Shown piece by piece: positions 24,270 through 34,960 of a stretch of DNA of 64,000 nucleotides (position 1 is its first letter; each line of letters opens with the position of its first letter). The notes under the pieces were generated by a model. It saw only the letters and a program-made list of their open reading frames with translations. It searched no databases and was not told where the DNA came from. The position numbers and the translations under genes are program-made. Origin of the DNA: Bolinopsis microptera (taxonomy: Eukaryota > Ctenophora > Tentaculata > Lobata > Bolinopsidae); NCBI RefSeq assembly GCF_026151205.1, contig NC_087078.1:11232175-11296174 (forward strand), given 5' to 3'.

Positions 24270-25557
24270 GAAAGAAAAATTTTTTTTTAGGAAAGAAAAA
24301 TTTTTATTTACCACAAAACAATCAATACATAATGTTATATTCATAAATAAATTCAAATTTCAATTTCAAACACATATACAGTACGCCGCGCACACGGCCA
24401 CAATTTTCAATTGTTCAGAAATTCGTAGGTCAGCTGTAGGCGCCGCGCACAGGATCTATTTAATTGTTATCTTACAATTACATGTCGCATTTCTTAATTA
24501 CTAGAGCCAAAATTTCAGAAGCAAAATAATTTAAAACATATTTCTGTCGTTCACGCAGTACAGGCCGTGAGCACTGCGATCTAATTAATAGATCGAATAA
24601 TAATAATGGAGAAATTCCAAAAACCGCGCGCTCGTTATTTGTGATTAAATTGAGTGCGCGCCTCTGTGAACAGCAGTACCGCTCAAGCATGAAGTACTAA
24701 GCGGTACGCAGTTCTGCGTGAGGCGTAGACATTTGTAGCACACGTTTCATTCAACTAATCAATTATGTGACATGTAATTATATTATAGCAAAAAGAATAT
24801 TAATTTTAGTAATAATTGACGTAAACATATGTGTTTAAATAACATTTATAATCTAGCGAGTTACCAATAATATAATACTATTTGTTTGTATTATTGATTA
24901 TATATGTTTACACTAGCCTATATTATGATGGAGATATACATTATATAATTGCTCCAATAATCAACACTGCTAAACAACAAATACATACTCGCCCATCGAT
25001 GAAGCAGTCGCCAAAACAAAGCTCAAAGTTAATATACCTTCGTACTTCGTTTTGGAAACTGTAGAATGCCAGTAAATAATTAGTGTTTCAATCGTGTATT
25101 CGATGGGCAAGCACTCGCCACTCGAGGCCGAGACAAACGGCACCGGCTCCGCCCCGCAACCATGAAGTAATGTAAGCAGTAAGGCGGGGCGGTGGTGTGC
25201 GCCGTTTATACGGCCCACAGCACGAGACATTTTGAGCTCCAAGACTTAAAACTATAAAAGTCCCGAGTTATATTAAACGTAGCGACTTACCATCGTCAGC
25301 CGTCAAAAATTTAGAATTTGTATGTTATAAACTCTACATCTGATATCAGTATAACATGTAATTTAGTTTGTTATTGGCTAAATTTTTAACTCGATTAAGC
25401 GATGCAGACGTATGAACTAGGCTCCTCCTCCGTCAAAAACACAATGAGAGGGGATTGTGGAAGGACACGAACACTATTCGTTAACTCGTACCCCGGGTAC
25501 CCCCTAGAACTATGTCCCATCAGAGAGAGCCCATCACCCGTCAGATCGAAAACAGTG
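24270..25557. mobile_element. Unidentified 1.29 kb insertion with TCAAG duplication
   Basis: TCAAG is repeated on both sides (24265-24269 and 25558-25562). Removing the insert restores the LINE frame (EQFSQ continuing as ESDYGIDIDF). The insert starts GAAAGAAAAATTTT and ends GATCGAAAACAGTG, with no terminal inverted repeats and no TG/CA ends. It has a local GC-rich block at 25100-25230. No protein was recognised. Confidence 0.65.
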
Positions 25558-27011
25558 TCAAGAGAGCGATTATGGCATTGACATAGATTTTCGTGATGAT
25601 TGTTTTTCAAGTCTTGTGTTTATTAGAGAAGATGTTCTGTTGATTCTTAAAAAGTTAAATCCTAACAAGGCCCCTGGCCCTGATGGGATTCATAGGAGAG
25701 TCCTCAAAAACTGTGCCCAAAGCCTTGCATACCCACTTAGTGTTTTATTTAACCTGTCTTTCTCGAGCGGATGCATACCCCCTGATTGGGAGCTGGCACT
25801 TGTAGTACCAGTGCACAAAAAGGGCGATAAGTCTTCGGTTGAGAACTACAGGCCTATCTCGTTAACATCTCTTGTAATGAAAGTCTTTGAAAGGTGCATA
25901 AAGACTGCATTATACGCTGCATGTTCTGATCTGTTGGATGACCGACAACACGGTTTTGTTAATGAACGTTCATGCACAACCCAAATGATACCTTTCACGG
26001 ACAATCTTGCACTTGCATTGAATAACAGGTCCAGGACTGATATAATATATTTTGATTTTGCGAAAGCTTTTGATAGCGTTTCGCATGACCTCATTTTAAG
26101 TAAATTAAAGAATATTTTTAATGTCGATGGACTTATGCTTAAATTTATTAAGTCCTATCTTGAGGGGCGACAACAACAAGTAGTGATAGGAGGCCAAACG
26201 TCTTCTTCTCTACCAGTTCGGTCTGGTGTCCCTCAAGGTTCTATACTTGGCCCTTTATTGTTTGTAATATTTATAAATGACATGTTCTCCTGTGTCTCTG
26301 AAGGCACCAATATCGCCCTTTATGCAGATGACACTAAAATTTGGAGGGAGATCTTTGGTTACCCTGACCATCACATAATCCAAAATGACATCAACAGATT
26401 ATATGATTGGTCAGTGAGAAATCGAATGAAGTTCCACCCACAAAAGTGCAAAGCCCTCTCTGTGTCCCTGCAAAGAAACGTGCTGGATAACTTGCCATTC
26501 AATACCTTCTTTTATAAACTTTCTGGAAGTGATATTGACTTTGTGCCCTCTCAGTCAGATTTAGGAGTCGCAATAAACTCCAGGTTTAATTGGGGTGCAC
26601 AATGTAAAGCGCTTGTTTCCAAAGCTACCTCTAGACTTGGACTACTTAAGAGAACATGTCATTTCACTACTGATAAAAGGCAGAAAAGATCGTTCTATTT
26701 AGCGTTAATTAGGTCTATATTTGAACATTGTTCTGTCATATGGTCCCCTCAATCTGCAACTCATCTTCAACAGTTTGTTGCTATCCAAAAGAGGGCTATT
26801 AAATGGATCAATGGTGAACCTTACTCCAGTTATAATGACGATAAACTTGCTACAGAGCAAAAGAAACTAAATATTCTCCCTGTTAAACAGAAGTTTATTT
26901 ATAACGATCTTATGACCTTCTATAAAATAGTGAATAGCATAATTCCAGTTTCGCTCCCTACATATATAGTCCTATGCCGTCCAGAGGGCACCCGATACAC
27001 TAGGCACAATG
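25558..27011 (+). pseudogene. LINE ORF2, reverse transcriptase part
   Basis: The frame is open from the insert junction and appears as a 469-codon ORF from 25616. It carries the reverse transcriptase core: KAPGPDGIHRRVLKNC, VPVHKKGDKSSVENYRPISL, FDFAKAFDSVSHD, SGVPQGSILGPLLFVIFIND and the catalytic YADD (ALYADDTKIW). The thumb region follows (SDLGVAINSRFNW). The frame is cut at the codon after RHN by the solo LTR and ends 14 nt into it. Confidence 0.85.
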
Positions 27012-27842
27012 TGTTAGAATCTTAATTCTATTTGTAGCTTGTTTTTGTACTTCATATTACTAACCCAGTATCTCACTTTAGCAAAGGTTTAGTTCCAGTG
27101 ATTGTATATACAGTGTTGGGGTAAAGGGACTCCAGAAGGCAGACAAGGCTCGACTCCAGACTCTAGTTGAAGTAACAGAAGAGAGAGGAGTGTCCAGTGT
27201 TTAGTTGACTCCAGACTCTAGCGAAGCAGAAGGGAGAGGAGTGACGTTGTCGACTCCAGACTCTAGCGTAGCAGAAGGGAGAGGAGTGACGTTGTTTTAG
27301 TGATCCCACAGATTCCAGTCGACAGATACTATCTGTGTTCTGTGACGTGGAAAGAGTGGTAAGTAGTTTATAGTTATAGTTCAGTAGTTTAGTCTAGGAG
27401 TTCCCGCTTCCTCTTTCACTTTCATTTATAGTTTCACGTGGATTACCTTTCACTTTACTCACGGTAGTTTTCCCCCAGGGTTTTTTATTATAGTTATCAG
27501 TTCCAGTTTAGTTGAAGTCCTCATCATTCAGAAGTACCTCATATAGTAAGAAGAACATCATCATCAGAGTAATAGTTTTAATTTAATAGTTGTTTAATCT
27601 AATAGTAAAAAGACATTATTTAGTTTAGTATTGAATTGTGTATTAGGTAAAGCAGTGTGAGTAACTGAGTCACACCAATCACCTTTTAATCACTCATTCA
27701 CTATTTGAGGGTGAGTACATAGAGTAACAAGGTTACATTTGAAACACCATTTATTTGTATAACCTCTTTATTCATCTAATTTGTATTTATAATAATTGAG
27801 TATTATTTGTTATTTAATTAACCCAAGAACAGGGTTCCAACA
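27012..27842. mobile_element. Solo LTR with CAATG target-site duplication
   Basis: Begins TGTTAGAATC and ends GGTTCCAACA, so it has the TG...CA ends and short inverted tips of a retroviral-type LTR. CAATG is duplicated at 27007-27011 and 27843-27847. It holds an internal ~40-bp tandem repeat (actccagactctagcg, 27170-27300). No gag or pol is present, so the element was reduced by LTR-LTR recombination. Confidence 0.85.
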
Positions 27843-28059
27843 CAATGCTCAAATAATTGATATGTCGGATACTTCAACTTACATGAGTACCACTGTGCCC
27901 TGCTCAGATGCCTTCCGAAATAGCTTTTTTCATAGTATAGATCTATGCTGAAATGGAATAGTCTACCAGTATGTATCCGGCAGTCAGAGCGGATTTCTAC
28001 TTTTAAGGCCAAACTGATCAAGTACCTCTGGGCTACCGATACAGTCTGGCCAGATTAGC
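27843..28059 (+). pseudogene. LINE ORF2, C-terminal tail
   Basis: Continuation of the pol reading frame after the LTR (AQIIDMSD, then CSDAFRNSFFHSIDL). A small indel near 27950 shifts the frame before NSLP-like and STFKAKLIKYLWATD sequence that ends at a TAG. The copy is decayed and not competent. Confidence 0.7.
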
Positions 28060-28630
28060 TCATCAGTCTTATGAGTCTCAGAAATTTTTTTTTGTTGGTT
28101 ACAATTCTGTCCGTCCAATTTCCTATCTGCTTGTCCTTTTCTTTTTTCTTATCAGTTGTGACGGAATTGTAATGAACAAAATCCTTATAATTATTTATGA
28201 TATGTTTGATTTCTTGTTAATGTTTGTCATTCAAATTTGGTAGACGGCCCCAACGTTAATGTGGCTCTTGCTATGTGTTGGTTCAGCCGAATTAATTATT
28301 ATATAATCAAGTTTATTTTTCTCGTTAGTTGTCATCCGGCCAAACATTAAGCAACCTATATTGCAGTACCATTTACCATTTAGTATATCAAAATATGTCA
28401 TTGTAATTTTGCATGGCTGAAATGTAACGCTTGATTTATATATATATAATGATTAATTGAATTTTCAAATAAAAAATGAATTTATGAATAATGAGTTAAT
28501 GAATTATATGATAGAGTGAGTTATAACATGAAACTGAGGGCATTTTTTAAAAAAAATTTTAAGAGAGGCTGGGCAGTGGGCCTGGTAGGCCTACGAGAGG
28601 ATAGCATGGATGCTTTGCCTACCTCTGGGG

Positions 28631-28927
28631 AAGTGGCGTAACATTGCCTGTTGGCGCCCCCCCCCCCCCCGCCGAAAAAGCGCCCCCCTGTTGGCGCCCC
28701 CTCCCCTTTTGGTGCCCCTCCCTAAAATTTAACTTGAATTAGGTGATTTTAGAGGATAAGCAGGTAAAATCTCTAAAAAAGTGTGTATCTAAAGCAAAAC
28801 GTGCAGTTTTGCTAGTACTTCAGTTAAGTTTTTGAAATTGTCCCACATTCAAACGACGATTTGGCGCCCCCCTAAGACGGCGACTCCCCCCACAGCGGGG
28901 TCAGCGGGGCCCTTTGTTACGCCACTG
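28631..28927. mobile_element. hAT-type MITE, 8-bp target-site duplication
   Basis: Ends are aAGTGGCGTAAC and GTTACGCCACTg, flanked by an exact 8-bp duplication CTCTGGGG (28623-28630 and 28928-28935). The interior is rich in C runs and ggcgcccc words. An 8-bp duplication with CAGTGGCGTAAC-like tips points to hAT. At 297 bp it has no coding capacity. Confidence 0.85.
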
Positions 28928-28976
28928 CTCTGGGGTATGGCAGTTCTGTGGGAGGATGCCGGTGGAATCAAGATGT

Positions 28977-31421
28977 GTAATCTGTGGGCATGAAGGTTAC
29001 CATTAATATGTTACGAAAATTATCCACATTGACTTTTTTTTCAGAATTACATGCAGTCTAGTTAACAGTTATATACAGAGTGAAAATTTCTAAAACTACG
29101 CACCCATTTTTGGAGTTAGAAAGACCTATAGTTGTATACTTCTTTTGATTTAGTTATAAAATAGGATTATAACTTAATTAAGGGTTAACGGGTGATACTC
29201 GTAAAATATCTGTTCCATATATTGGGACCGTCGACGAGTCCAACTCGGCGCGCGTCTTGGTAGGTTGTAAACCTACAAATTAAGGGGGGGGGGGGGGGGG
29301 GTCTTCATCAAAATTCTCTAGAAATTGATTTTATAGTTGTTTCTGATAGAATGGAGTGATATCTATCAGCTGCTTTTGCAGGTCCCGTGGAAAAACATTG
29401 TATTTACTTTCTTTTTTTAAAATTGTATTTTACTTATTCGATTTTGAAAATCTTGGACTTGGAAAAATCGTCAAAAAATGAGGTCCAAGATTTTGGTCAG
29501 AAATATACAAAAAGACCCTGTTATGTTTTTTAAACTCCAAAACACCTAATAGTTGTCACAGAGCTGGGCCTGGGGTGTGAAAATAGTCAGGGTTATTATT
29601 AATTGGAGGACGTCGCCGCTTCGATGCACCACGCAATGCAATGCAAACTATCAAGATTTCAAAGGGTTGACATCGTCAATCAACAGCAAGTCCAACTCTG
29701 TGCCTTACAAATTGTTAATGGATTGATCCGGCGCACACCAACGACAGCACATTCAATTTCATACATATGAAATAGTTTGTATAACCTGCTTTATTTTGCA
29801 TTAATAAGTTGACGTGTTACGACCAAAATTGAAGAGGAATCGTTTAAGATCACTGCATCAAAGTATGCGCCTCAACAAAAGCTACTTATGCTTTTTACGG
29901 AGAAATAAGATAATAGTGTTTTTGAGTATGTTGATCTGTTTCAAAAGCATTCTGAGTGATTTATATAAGGGCATATACTGATTTTAAATACATTGCAAAA
30001 GATTTGATATCGATTCATGAAGTTTAAAAAAAGTTACTGCAATACTGTAGGCGCAGTAATTTTTGAATTTTGAGGCAAAGCTTTAATTTTGGTTATTTAA
30101 CATACTTCCAGGATGAATCGCTGTTCTAAATTCTTTATAAGTTCTGTTATAAAATTTAGAGAGAATAATCAATGAAACAAGAAATTTCAATGAAACAAGA
30201 AATTTAATTTTAGCACATTTTACAGAATAAAAAGATGTAAAACAATTCATAAAATATAATGCACATTTTGGTGTATGACTTTTTGTCCTTGACTGCTTGT
30301 TTGGTTTCGGAAGGACAGGTAACTTACGGGGCAAGGAATGCGCGTGCCTGGAAGCTTTTGCATACACCGAAACGCTAGTTCAGTCAAGTTTTTAGAGACA
30401 AGGCTCACATTAGGACTAAAAGAAAAATTGTTAACAGACATTAGGGGTTCTGTTTAAAGCGGAATGCGACTGCATTTAATGCGGAATGCGACTGCTTTTC
30501 TTGTTGATGGATCGTTAATAGACTTTTGTGCTTTCACGCTTATGATCATTTGTCATAAATACTCTATATTGTACCATTGCTTTTATTTAAACTACCGTGT
30601 ACAATTAAATAAACATGTGAGAATTTGATGTCTTTTGTATCGACTGTATGTTATATCCCTATATAATATAACAAAATCATGATTACATAGCATGGCAATT
30701 GTGTGAGAACATAAGGCAACTATTATATGCTAAAACAACTAAGGCTGTATGGTTTGACTCAGAAAAATAGAAACACGCTATATGCAGTATTATTAATTAT
30801 ACTGCTCATTTATGTTGTCACTTGGACACAAAGACCTATCACATCTGTCAAAGAATATTACACTCCCCTTACAAGCAAACTATCTCCCTGTATGGTGAGT
30901 GAAATTATTAAAGCTATCAGTGAATATCAGGTATGTAAATTGATAAGCTCAAGAAGTACCATCTTATTTTGTATAATTATGTTTTTTTGTACGATTACTT
31001 TGGTGGCTACAAAAATATCTCACAAAAAAGAATAAATTATACTATCATTTCTGTCGTATTCGGAACTCTTAGATATTAATTTTCTATTCAGGTTGAAATC
31101 GATTGCAAAAGATTTTACCATACATGTTCAAACAGCGATTGGAAGAAATGTGTGAAAGAAGCCTTCCTATTTGCATGGACCAATTACCACAAGTTTGTCC
31201 TCATAAGTATAACTTCTTTTTGCTATTATTGGATAAAAGTTAAGAAGTTAGAAAATTTGTTTGAGGAGAGAAATATAGTTTTTATTATCATAGACGAAAT
31301 ATCTATATTTCTTTCAATTTTTGGTAGCAATCTTAACATTTATTATCTCTCAGTTTTGCCTGGGGACATGACCATTTGAAGCCTGAAAGCAGAGGATACG
31401 ATGACAGCCTATTTGGTCTTG
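28977..31421. repeat. Tandem unit A of the GH47 5' end (no LINE)
   Basis: First of three direct copies of a block that starts taatctgtgggcatgaaggt and ends inside mannosidase exon 3 (tatttggtcttgg). Unit A is about 2.45 kb. It lacks the LINE fragment found in units B and C and has the uninterrupted site aatactgtaggcgcag at 30041-30054. It carries a private 95-bp insert at 29185-29279. Confidence 0.9.
29185..29279. repeat. Short dispersed element, copy 2 (TTAACGGG family)
   Basis: A 95-bp insertion unique to unit A, flanked by TTAAGGG on both sides. Same order of boxes as 10462-10559: TTAACGGGTGATACTCGTAA, GAGTCCAACTCGG, and the terminal hairpin GTAGGTTGTAAACCTAC. No coding capacity. Confidence 0.7.
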
Positions 31422-31422
31422 G
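30727..31422 (+). pseudogene. GH47 mannosidase exons 1, 2 and partial 3, copy A
   Basis: Exon 1 copy at 30727-30930 ([10 protein letters not shown], signal anchor) and exon 2 copy at 31092-31192, both with intact splice sites, then exon 3 from 31354 broken at the unit junction. Read through the junction, exon 3 runs into a stop within a few codons. Differences from the functional copy include N for K at residue 14 and W for R in exon 2. It could act as an alternative promoter and first-exon set if spliced to the intact exon 3 at 39823. Confidence 0.8.
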
Positions 31423-32390
31423 TAATCTGTGGGCATGAAGGTTACCATTAATATGTTACGAAAATTATCCACATTGACTTTTTTTTCAGAATTACATGCA
31501 GTCTAGTTAACAGTTATATACAGAGTGAAAATTTCTAAAACTACACACCCATTTTTGGAGTTAGAAAGACCTATAGTTGTATACTTCTTTTGATTTAGTT
31601 ATAAAATAAGATTATAACTTAATTAAGGGGGGGGGGGGGGGGGGTCTTCATCAAAATTCTCTAGAAATTGATTTTATAGTTGTTTCTGATAGAATGGAGT
31701 GATATCTATCAGCTGCTTTTGCAGGTCCCGTGGAAAAACATTGTATTTACTTTCTTTTTTTTAAATTGTATTTTACTTATTCGATTTTGAAAATCTTGGA
31801 CCTGGAAAAATCGTCAAAAAATGAGGTCCAAGATTTTGGTCAGAAATATACAAAAAGACCCTGTTATGTTTTTTAAACTCCAAAACACCTAATAGTTGTC
31901 ACAGAGCTGGGCCTGGGGTGTGAAAATAGTCAGGGTTATTATTAATTGGAGGACGTCGCCGCTTCGATGCACCACGCAATGTAATGCAAACTATCAAGAT
32001 TTCAAAGGGTTGACATCGTCAATCAACAGCAAGTCCAACTCTGTGCCTTACAAATTGTTAATGGACTGATCCGGCGCACACCAACGACAGCACATTCAAT
32101 TTCATACGTATGAAATAGTTTATATAACCTGCTTTATTTTGCATTAATAAGTTGACGTGTTACGACCAAAATTGAAGAGGAATCGTTTAAGATCACTGCA
32201 TCAAAGTATGCGCCTCAACAAAAGCTACTTATGCTTTTTACGGAGAAATAAGATAATAGTGTTTTTGAGTATGTTGATCTGTTTCAAAAGCATTCTGAGT
32301 GATTTATATAAGGGCATATACTGATTTTAAATACATTGCAAAAGATTTGATATCGATTCATGAAGTTTAAAAAAAGTTACTGCAATACTG

Positions 32391-34279
32391 AAAAGTGGAA
32401 CAATGCCATTGGCATGTAAAATTGCATCAGTCACTCCAATTCTTAAAACTGGTGACCCTAATGATCCAAATAACTACCGGCCAATATCCATACTCCCCCT
32501 ACTTGGAAAATGCATAGAATATTTTGTTAACCAACAGCTTACAGAGTATGTTGAAACCAATAAACTGCTTACCAACCATCAGTATGGATTTAGAAAAGAT
32601 CATTCCACCACTTTTCTAATGCTTAATCTATTTGATAAAATATTTACGTCTAAGGAATCACAGAAGAAACCTGCAATTGTATTCTTAGATATTAAAAAGG
32701 CCTTTGACACAGTAAGCCATAATATTTTATTAAAAAAACTTAAGTATTATGGAGTTGATGGCTTTGTCATAAAGTGGTTCAAAAGCTACCTTGGGGACAG
32801 AAAGCAGCACACCAAAATACGTGGTAATGTAAGCACATCACTCCCTGTTAAAACAGGTGTGCCACAGGGTAGCATATTAGGACCAATTCTATTTAGTTTA
32901 TTCATAAATGATCTCAGTAGAAATTGCACACAATCTACTGTTTACTTATTTGCAGATGACAGTGCACTATATTTTGATAACATTTCCCGAGGCATATATG
33001 AGAATGTAATTAAGGATATGAAAATTGTGTATGAATGGCTTAGAATCAACAAGCTGAGGCTAAATGCTGCAAAATCTTCATTCATTGTATTTGATAGATC
33101 ACCTAATCTGGACACGTTGTCAATCCCTCTGGATTTGGAAAAAGAATGCCTATTTATAGAAGAAACTAAATCTCAAAAATATTTAGGTCTCATGATAGAC
33201 AATTTATTGAACTTTCAAGACCATATTGATTATTTGAAATCAAAAATTGCTAAAAGAATAGGGGCATTATACAGGTCGAAAAATCTTCTTCCACTGAAAT
33301 ATAGAAAAATGTTTGTAAATGCTCTTATGCTCCCCCAATTTGACTACCTGGATATAATATGGTGTAGGGCTGCCAAAACCAAACTTAATTCTCTTGATAT
33401 ATTATACAAGAAAGTAGCAAAAATTGCTCTGGATGTTCATTGGCAGGAACCATCAGTAAATGTATATCGAAATATGAAGTGGTTACCCTTACACTTAAGA
33501 AGACAACTCCATCTATCAACGTATATGTATAAAATTCTTAATGAGGCTGCACCATCATCATTCACAGATAAATTTTCTTATGTATCCGGAGGATCACGTG
33601 ATGCTGAGAGGTGCAACCTTTATATTCACAAATCCAGAACACACAAAACCTTTACATATTTAGGTGCAAAATGTTGGAATACAATTCCAGAGAACATAAG
33701 GACTATAGAATGTAGTGTAAAATTCTCACAATGTATGAAATCTAAATTTATGTCAGATGTAATTCAAGGAGTCTCATCCTATGAAATAAACAATAGTTTC
33801 GACTATTTCTACACTCTAGCTATGTGACAACTGAAACAAATTTTATGGTGCTGGAGTTTTTGTCGGGTGGAAAGGCCCCCTGTATTATACATGACCTATT
33901 TCCAGAAGTATAGAACTTTAAACATCTCCTTTACTCGTTCCCATTTGTTATCATTGCCAATCTATTATTGTTCTATACTTCTCTGTATATAACTGTAAAT
34001 AACATTACTAATGTAATCCCAAAGTGGGCATCTATGTAATCTTAATTGTTACCTTCATGCCCACAGTTCACTGTTAAATCATATCTTATTTTATCACTCA
34101 TTAATTTATTACTCATTATGTTTTACATACTATATCCTTATGTCCCTAAGGGTGTTCTGCTAACATTTTTCGACTGACTTGAATGTCCTGCACAGCAGAT
34201 TGAAGCTTCTTAAATTATTTTTTATTCTTATTGTATTGCTGTGTAAATTTGATTCTAATTCTAATTCTAATTCTAATTC
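32391..34279 (+). mobile_element. 5'-truncated LINE in unit B
   Basis: Inserted between copies of TACTG (32386-32390 and 34280-34284). The same target site is empty in unit A. The 3' end is a short ttctaa/attcta microsatellite, a LINE-type tail. The 5' end is truncated inside the reverse transcriptase region. Confidence 0.85.
32403..33827 (+). CDS. LINE reverse transcriptase fragment (unit B)
   Basis: 474-residue open frame with the reverse transcriptase core: ITPILKTGD-like start (VTPILKTGDPNDPNNYRPIS), FLDIKKAFDTVSHNILLKKL, TGVPQGSILGPILFSLFIND and the catalytic FADD (LFADDSALYF). Its tail has the Jockey/CR1-group pattern (FTYLGAKCWNTIPENIR). It lacks the endonuclease and the start of the reverse transcriptase because the insertion is 5'-truncated, so it cannot mobilise itself. 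The encoded protein is identical to the unit C copy. Confidence 0.85.
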   Translation: MPLACKIASVTPILKTGDPNDPNNYRPISILPLLGKCIEYFVNQQLTEYVETNKLLTNHQYGFRKDHSTTFLMLNLFDKIFTSKESQKKPAIVFLDIKKAFDTVSHNILLKKLKYYGVDGFVIKWFKSYLGDRKQHTKIRGNVSTSLPVKTGVPQGSILGPILFSLFINDLSRNCTQSTVYLFADDSALYFDNISRGIYENVIKDMKIVYEWLRINKLRLNAAKSSFIVFDRSPNLDTLSIPLDLEKECLFIEETKSQKYLGLMIDNLLNFQDHIDYLKSKIAKRIGALYRSKNLLPLKYRKMFVNALMLPQFDYLDIIWCRAAKTKLNSLDILYKKVAKIALDVHWQEPSVNVYRNMKWLPLHLRRQLHLSTYMYKILNEAAPSSFTDKFSYVSGGSRDAERCNLYIHKSRTHKTFTYLGAKCWNTIPENIRTIECSVKFSQCMKSKFMSDVIQGVSSYEINNSFDYFYTLAM

Positions 34280-34960
34280 TACTGAAGGCGCAGTAATTTT
34301 TGAATTTTGAGGCAAAGCTTTAATTTTGGTTATTTAATATACTTCCAGGATGAATCGCTGTTCTAAATTCTTTATAAGTTCTGTTATAAATAGAGAGAAT
34401 AATCAATGAAACAAGAAATTTCAATGAAACAAGAAATTTAATTTTAGCACATTTTACAGAATAAAAAGATGTAAAACAATTCATAAAATATAATGCACAT
34501 TTTGGTGTATGACTTTTTGTCCTTGACTGCTTGTTTGGTTTCGGAAGGACAGGTAACTTACGGGGCAAGGAATGCGCGTGCCTGGAAGCTTTTGCATACA
34601 CCGAAACGCTAGTTCAGTCAAGTTTTTAGAGACAAGGCTCACATTAGGACTAAAAGAAAAATTGTTAACAGACATTAGGGGTTCTGTTTAAAGCGGAATG
34701 CGACTGCATTTAATGCGGAATGCGACTGCTTTTCTTGTTGATGGATCGTTAATAGACTTTTGTGCTTTCACGCTTATGATCATTTGTCATAAATACTCTA
34801 TATTGTACCATTGCTTTTATTTAAACTACCGTGTACAATTAAATAAACATGTGAGAATTTGATGTCTTTTGTATCGACTGTATGTTATATCCCTATATAA
34901 TATAACAAAATCATGATTACATAGCATGGCAATTGTGTGAGAACATAAGGCAACTATTAT

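Larger units (their letters stand above)
19400..28480 (+). mobile_element. CR1-like non-LTR retrotransposon with three nested insertions
   Basis: Two-ORF LINE on the plus strand: ORF1 at 19841-21352, then an endonuclease/reverse transcriptase ORF2. ORF2 is broken by insertions at 23374-24233, 24270-25557 and 27012-27842. Removing these leaves roughly 6 kb, a usual full length for CR1/L2-type elements. The reverse transcriptase reads like invertebrate CR1 (NKAPGPDGIHRRVLKNC, YFDFAKAFDSVSHDLILSKL, YADD). The last coding part (CSDAFRNSFFHSIDL, then STFKAKLIKYLW) lies after the LTR and has a frameshift. Both element ends are estimates: the 5' end was not fixed by a duplication, and the 3' end is AT-rich near 28440-28480. 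Confidence 0.8.

Noticed and set aside
30083-30441. Minus-strand ORFs of 94 and 64 codons repeated in all three units
   Set aside because: They recur only because the unit is duplicated, overlap each other and the mannosidase upstream region, and show no domain.
31152-31379. 75-codon ORF ([15 protein letters not shown]...) as a separate small gene
   Set aside because: Its first part is mannosidase exon 2 read past its donor. The same holds for the copies at 35386 and 39621.
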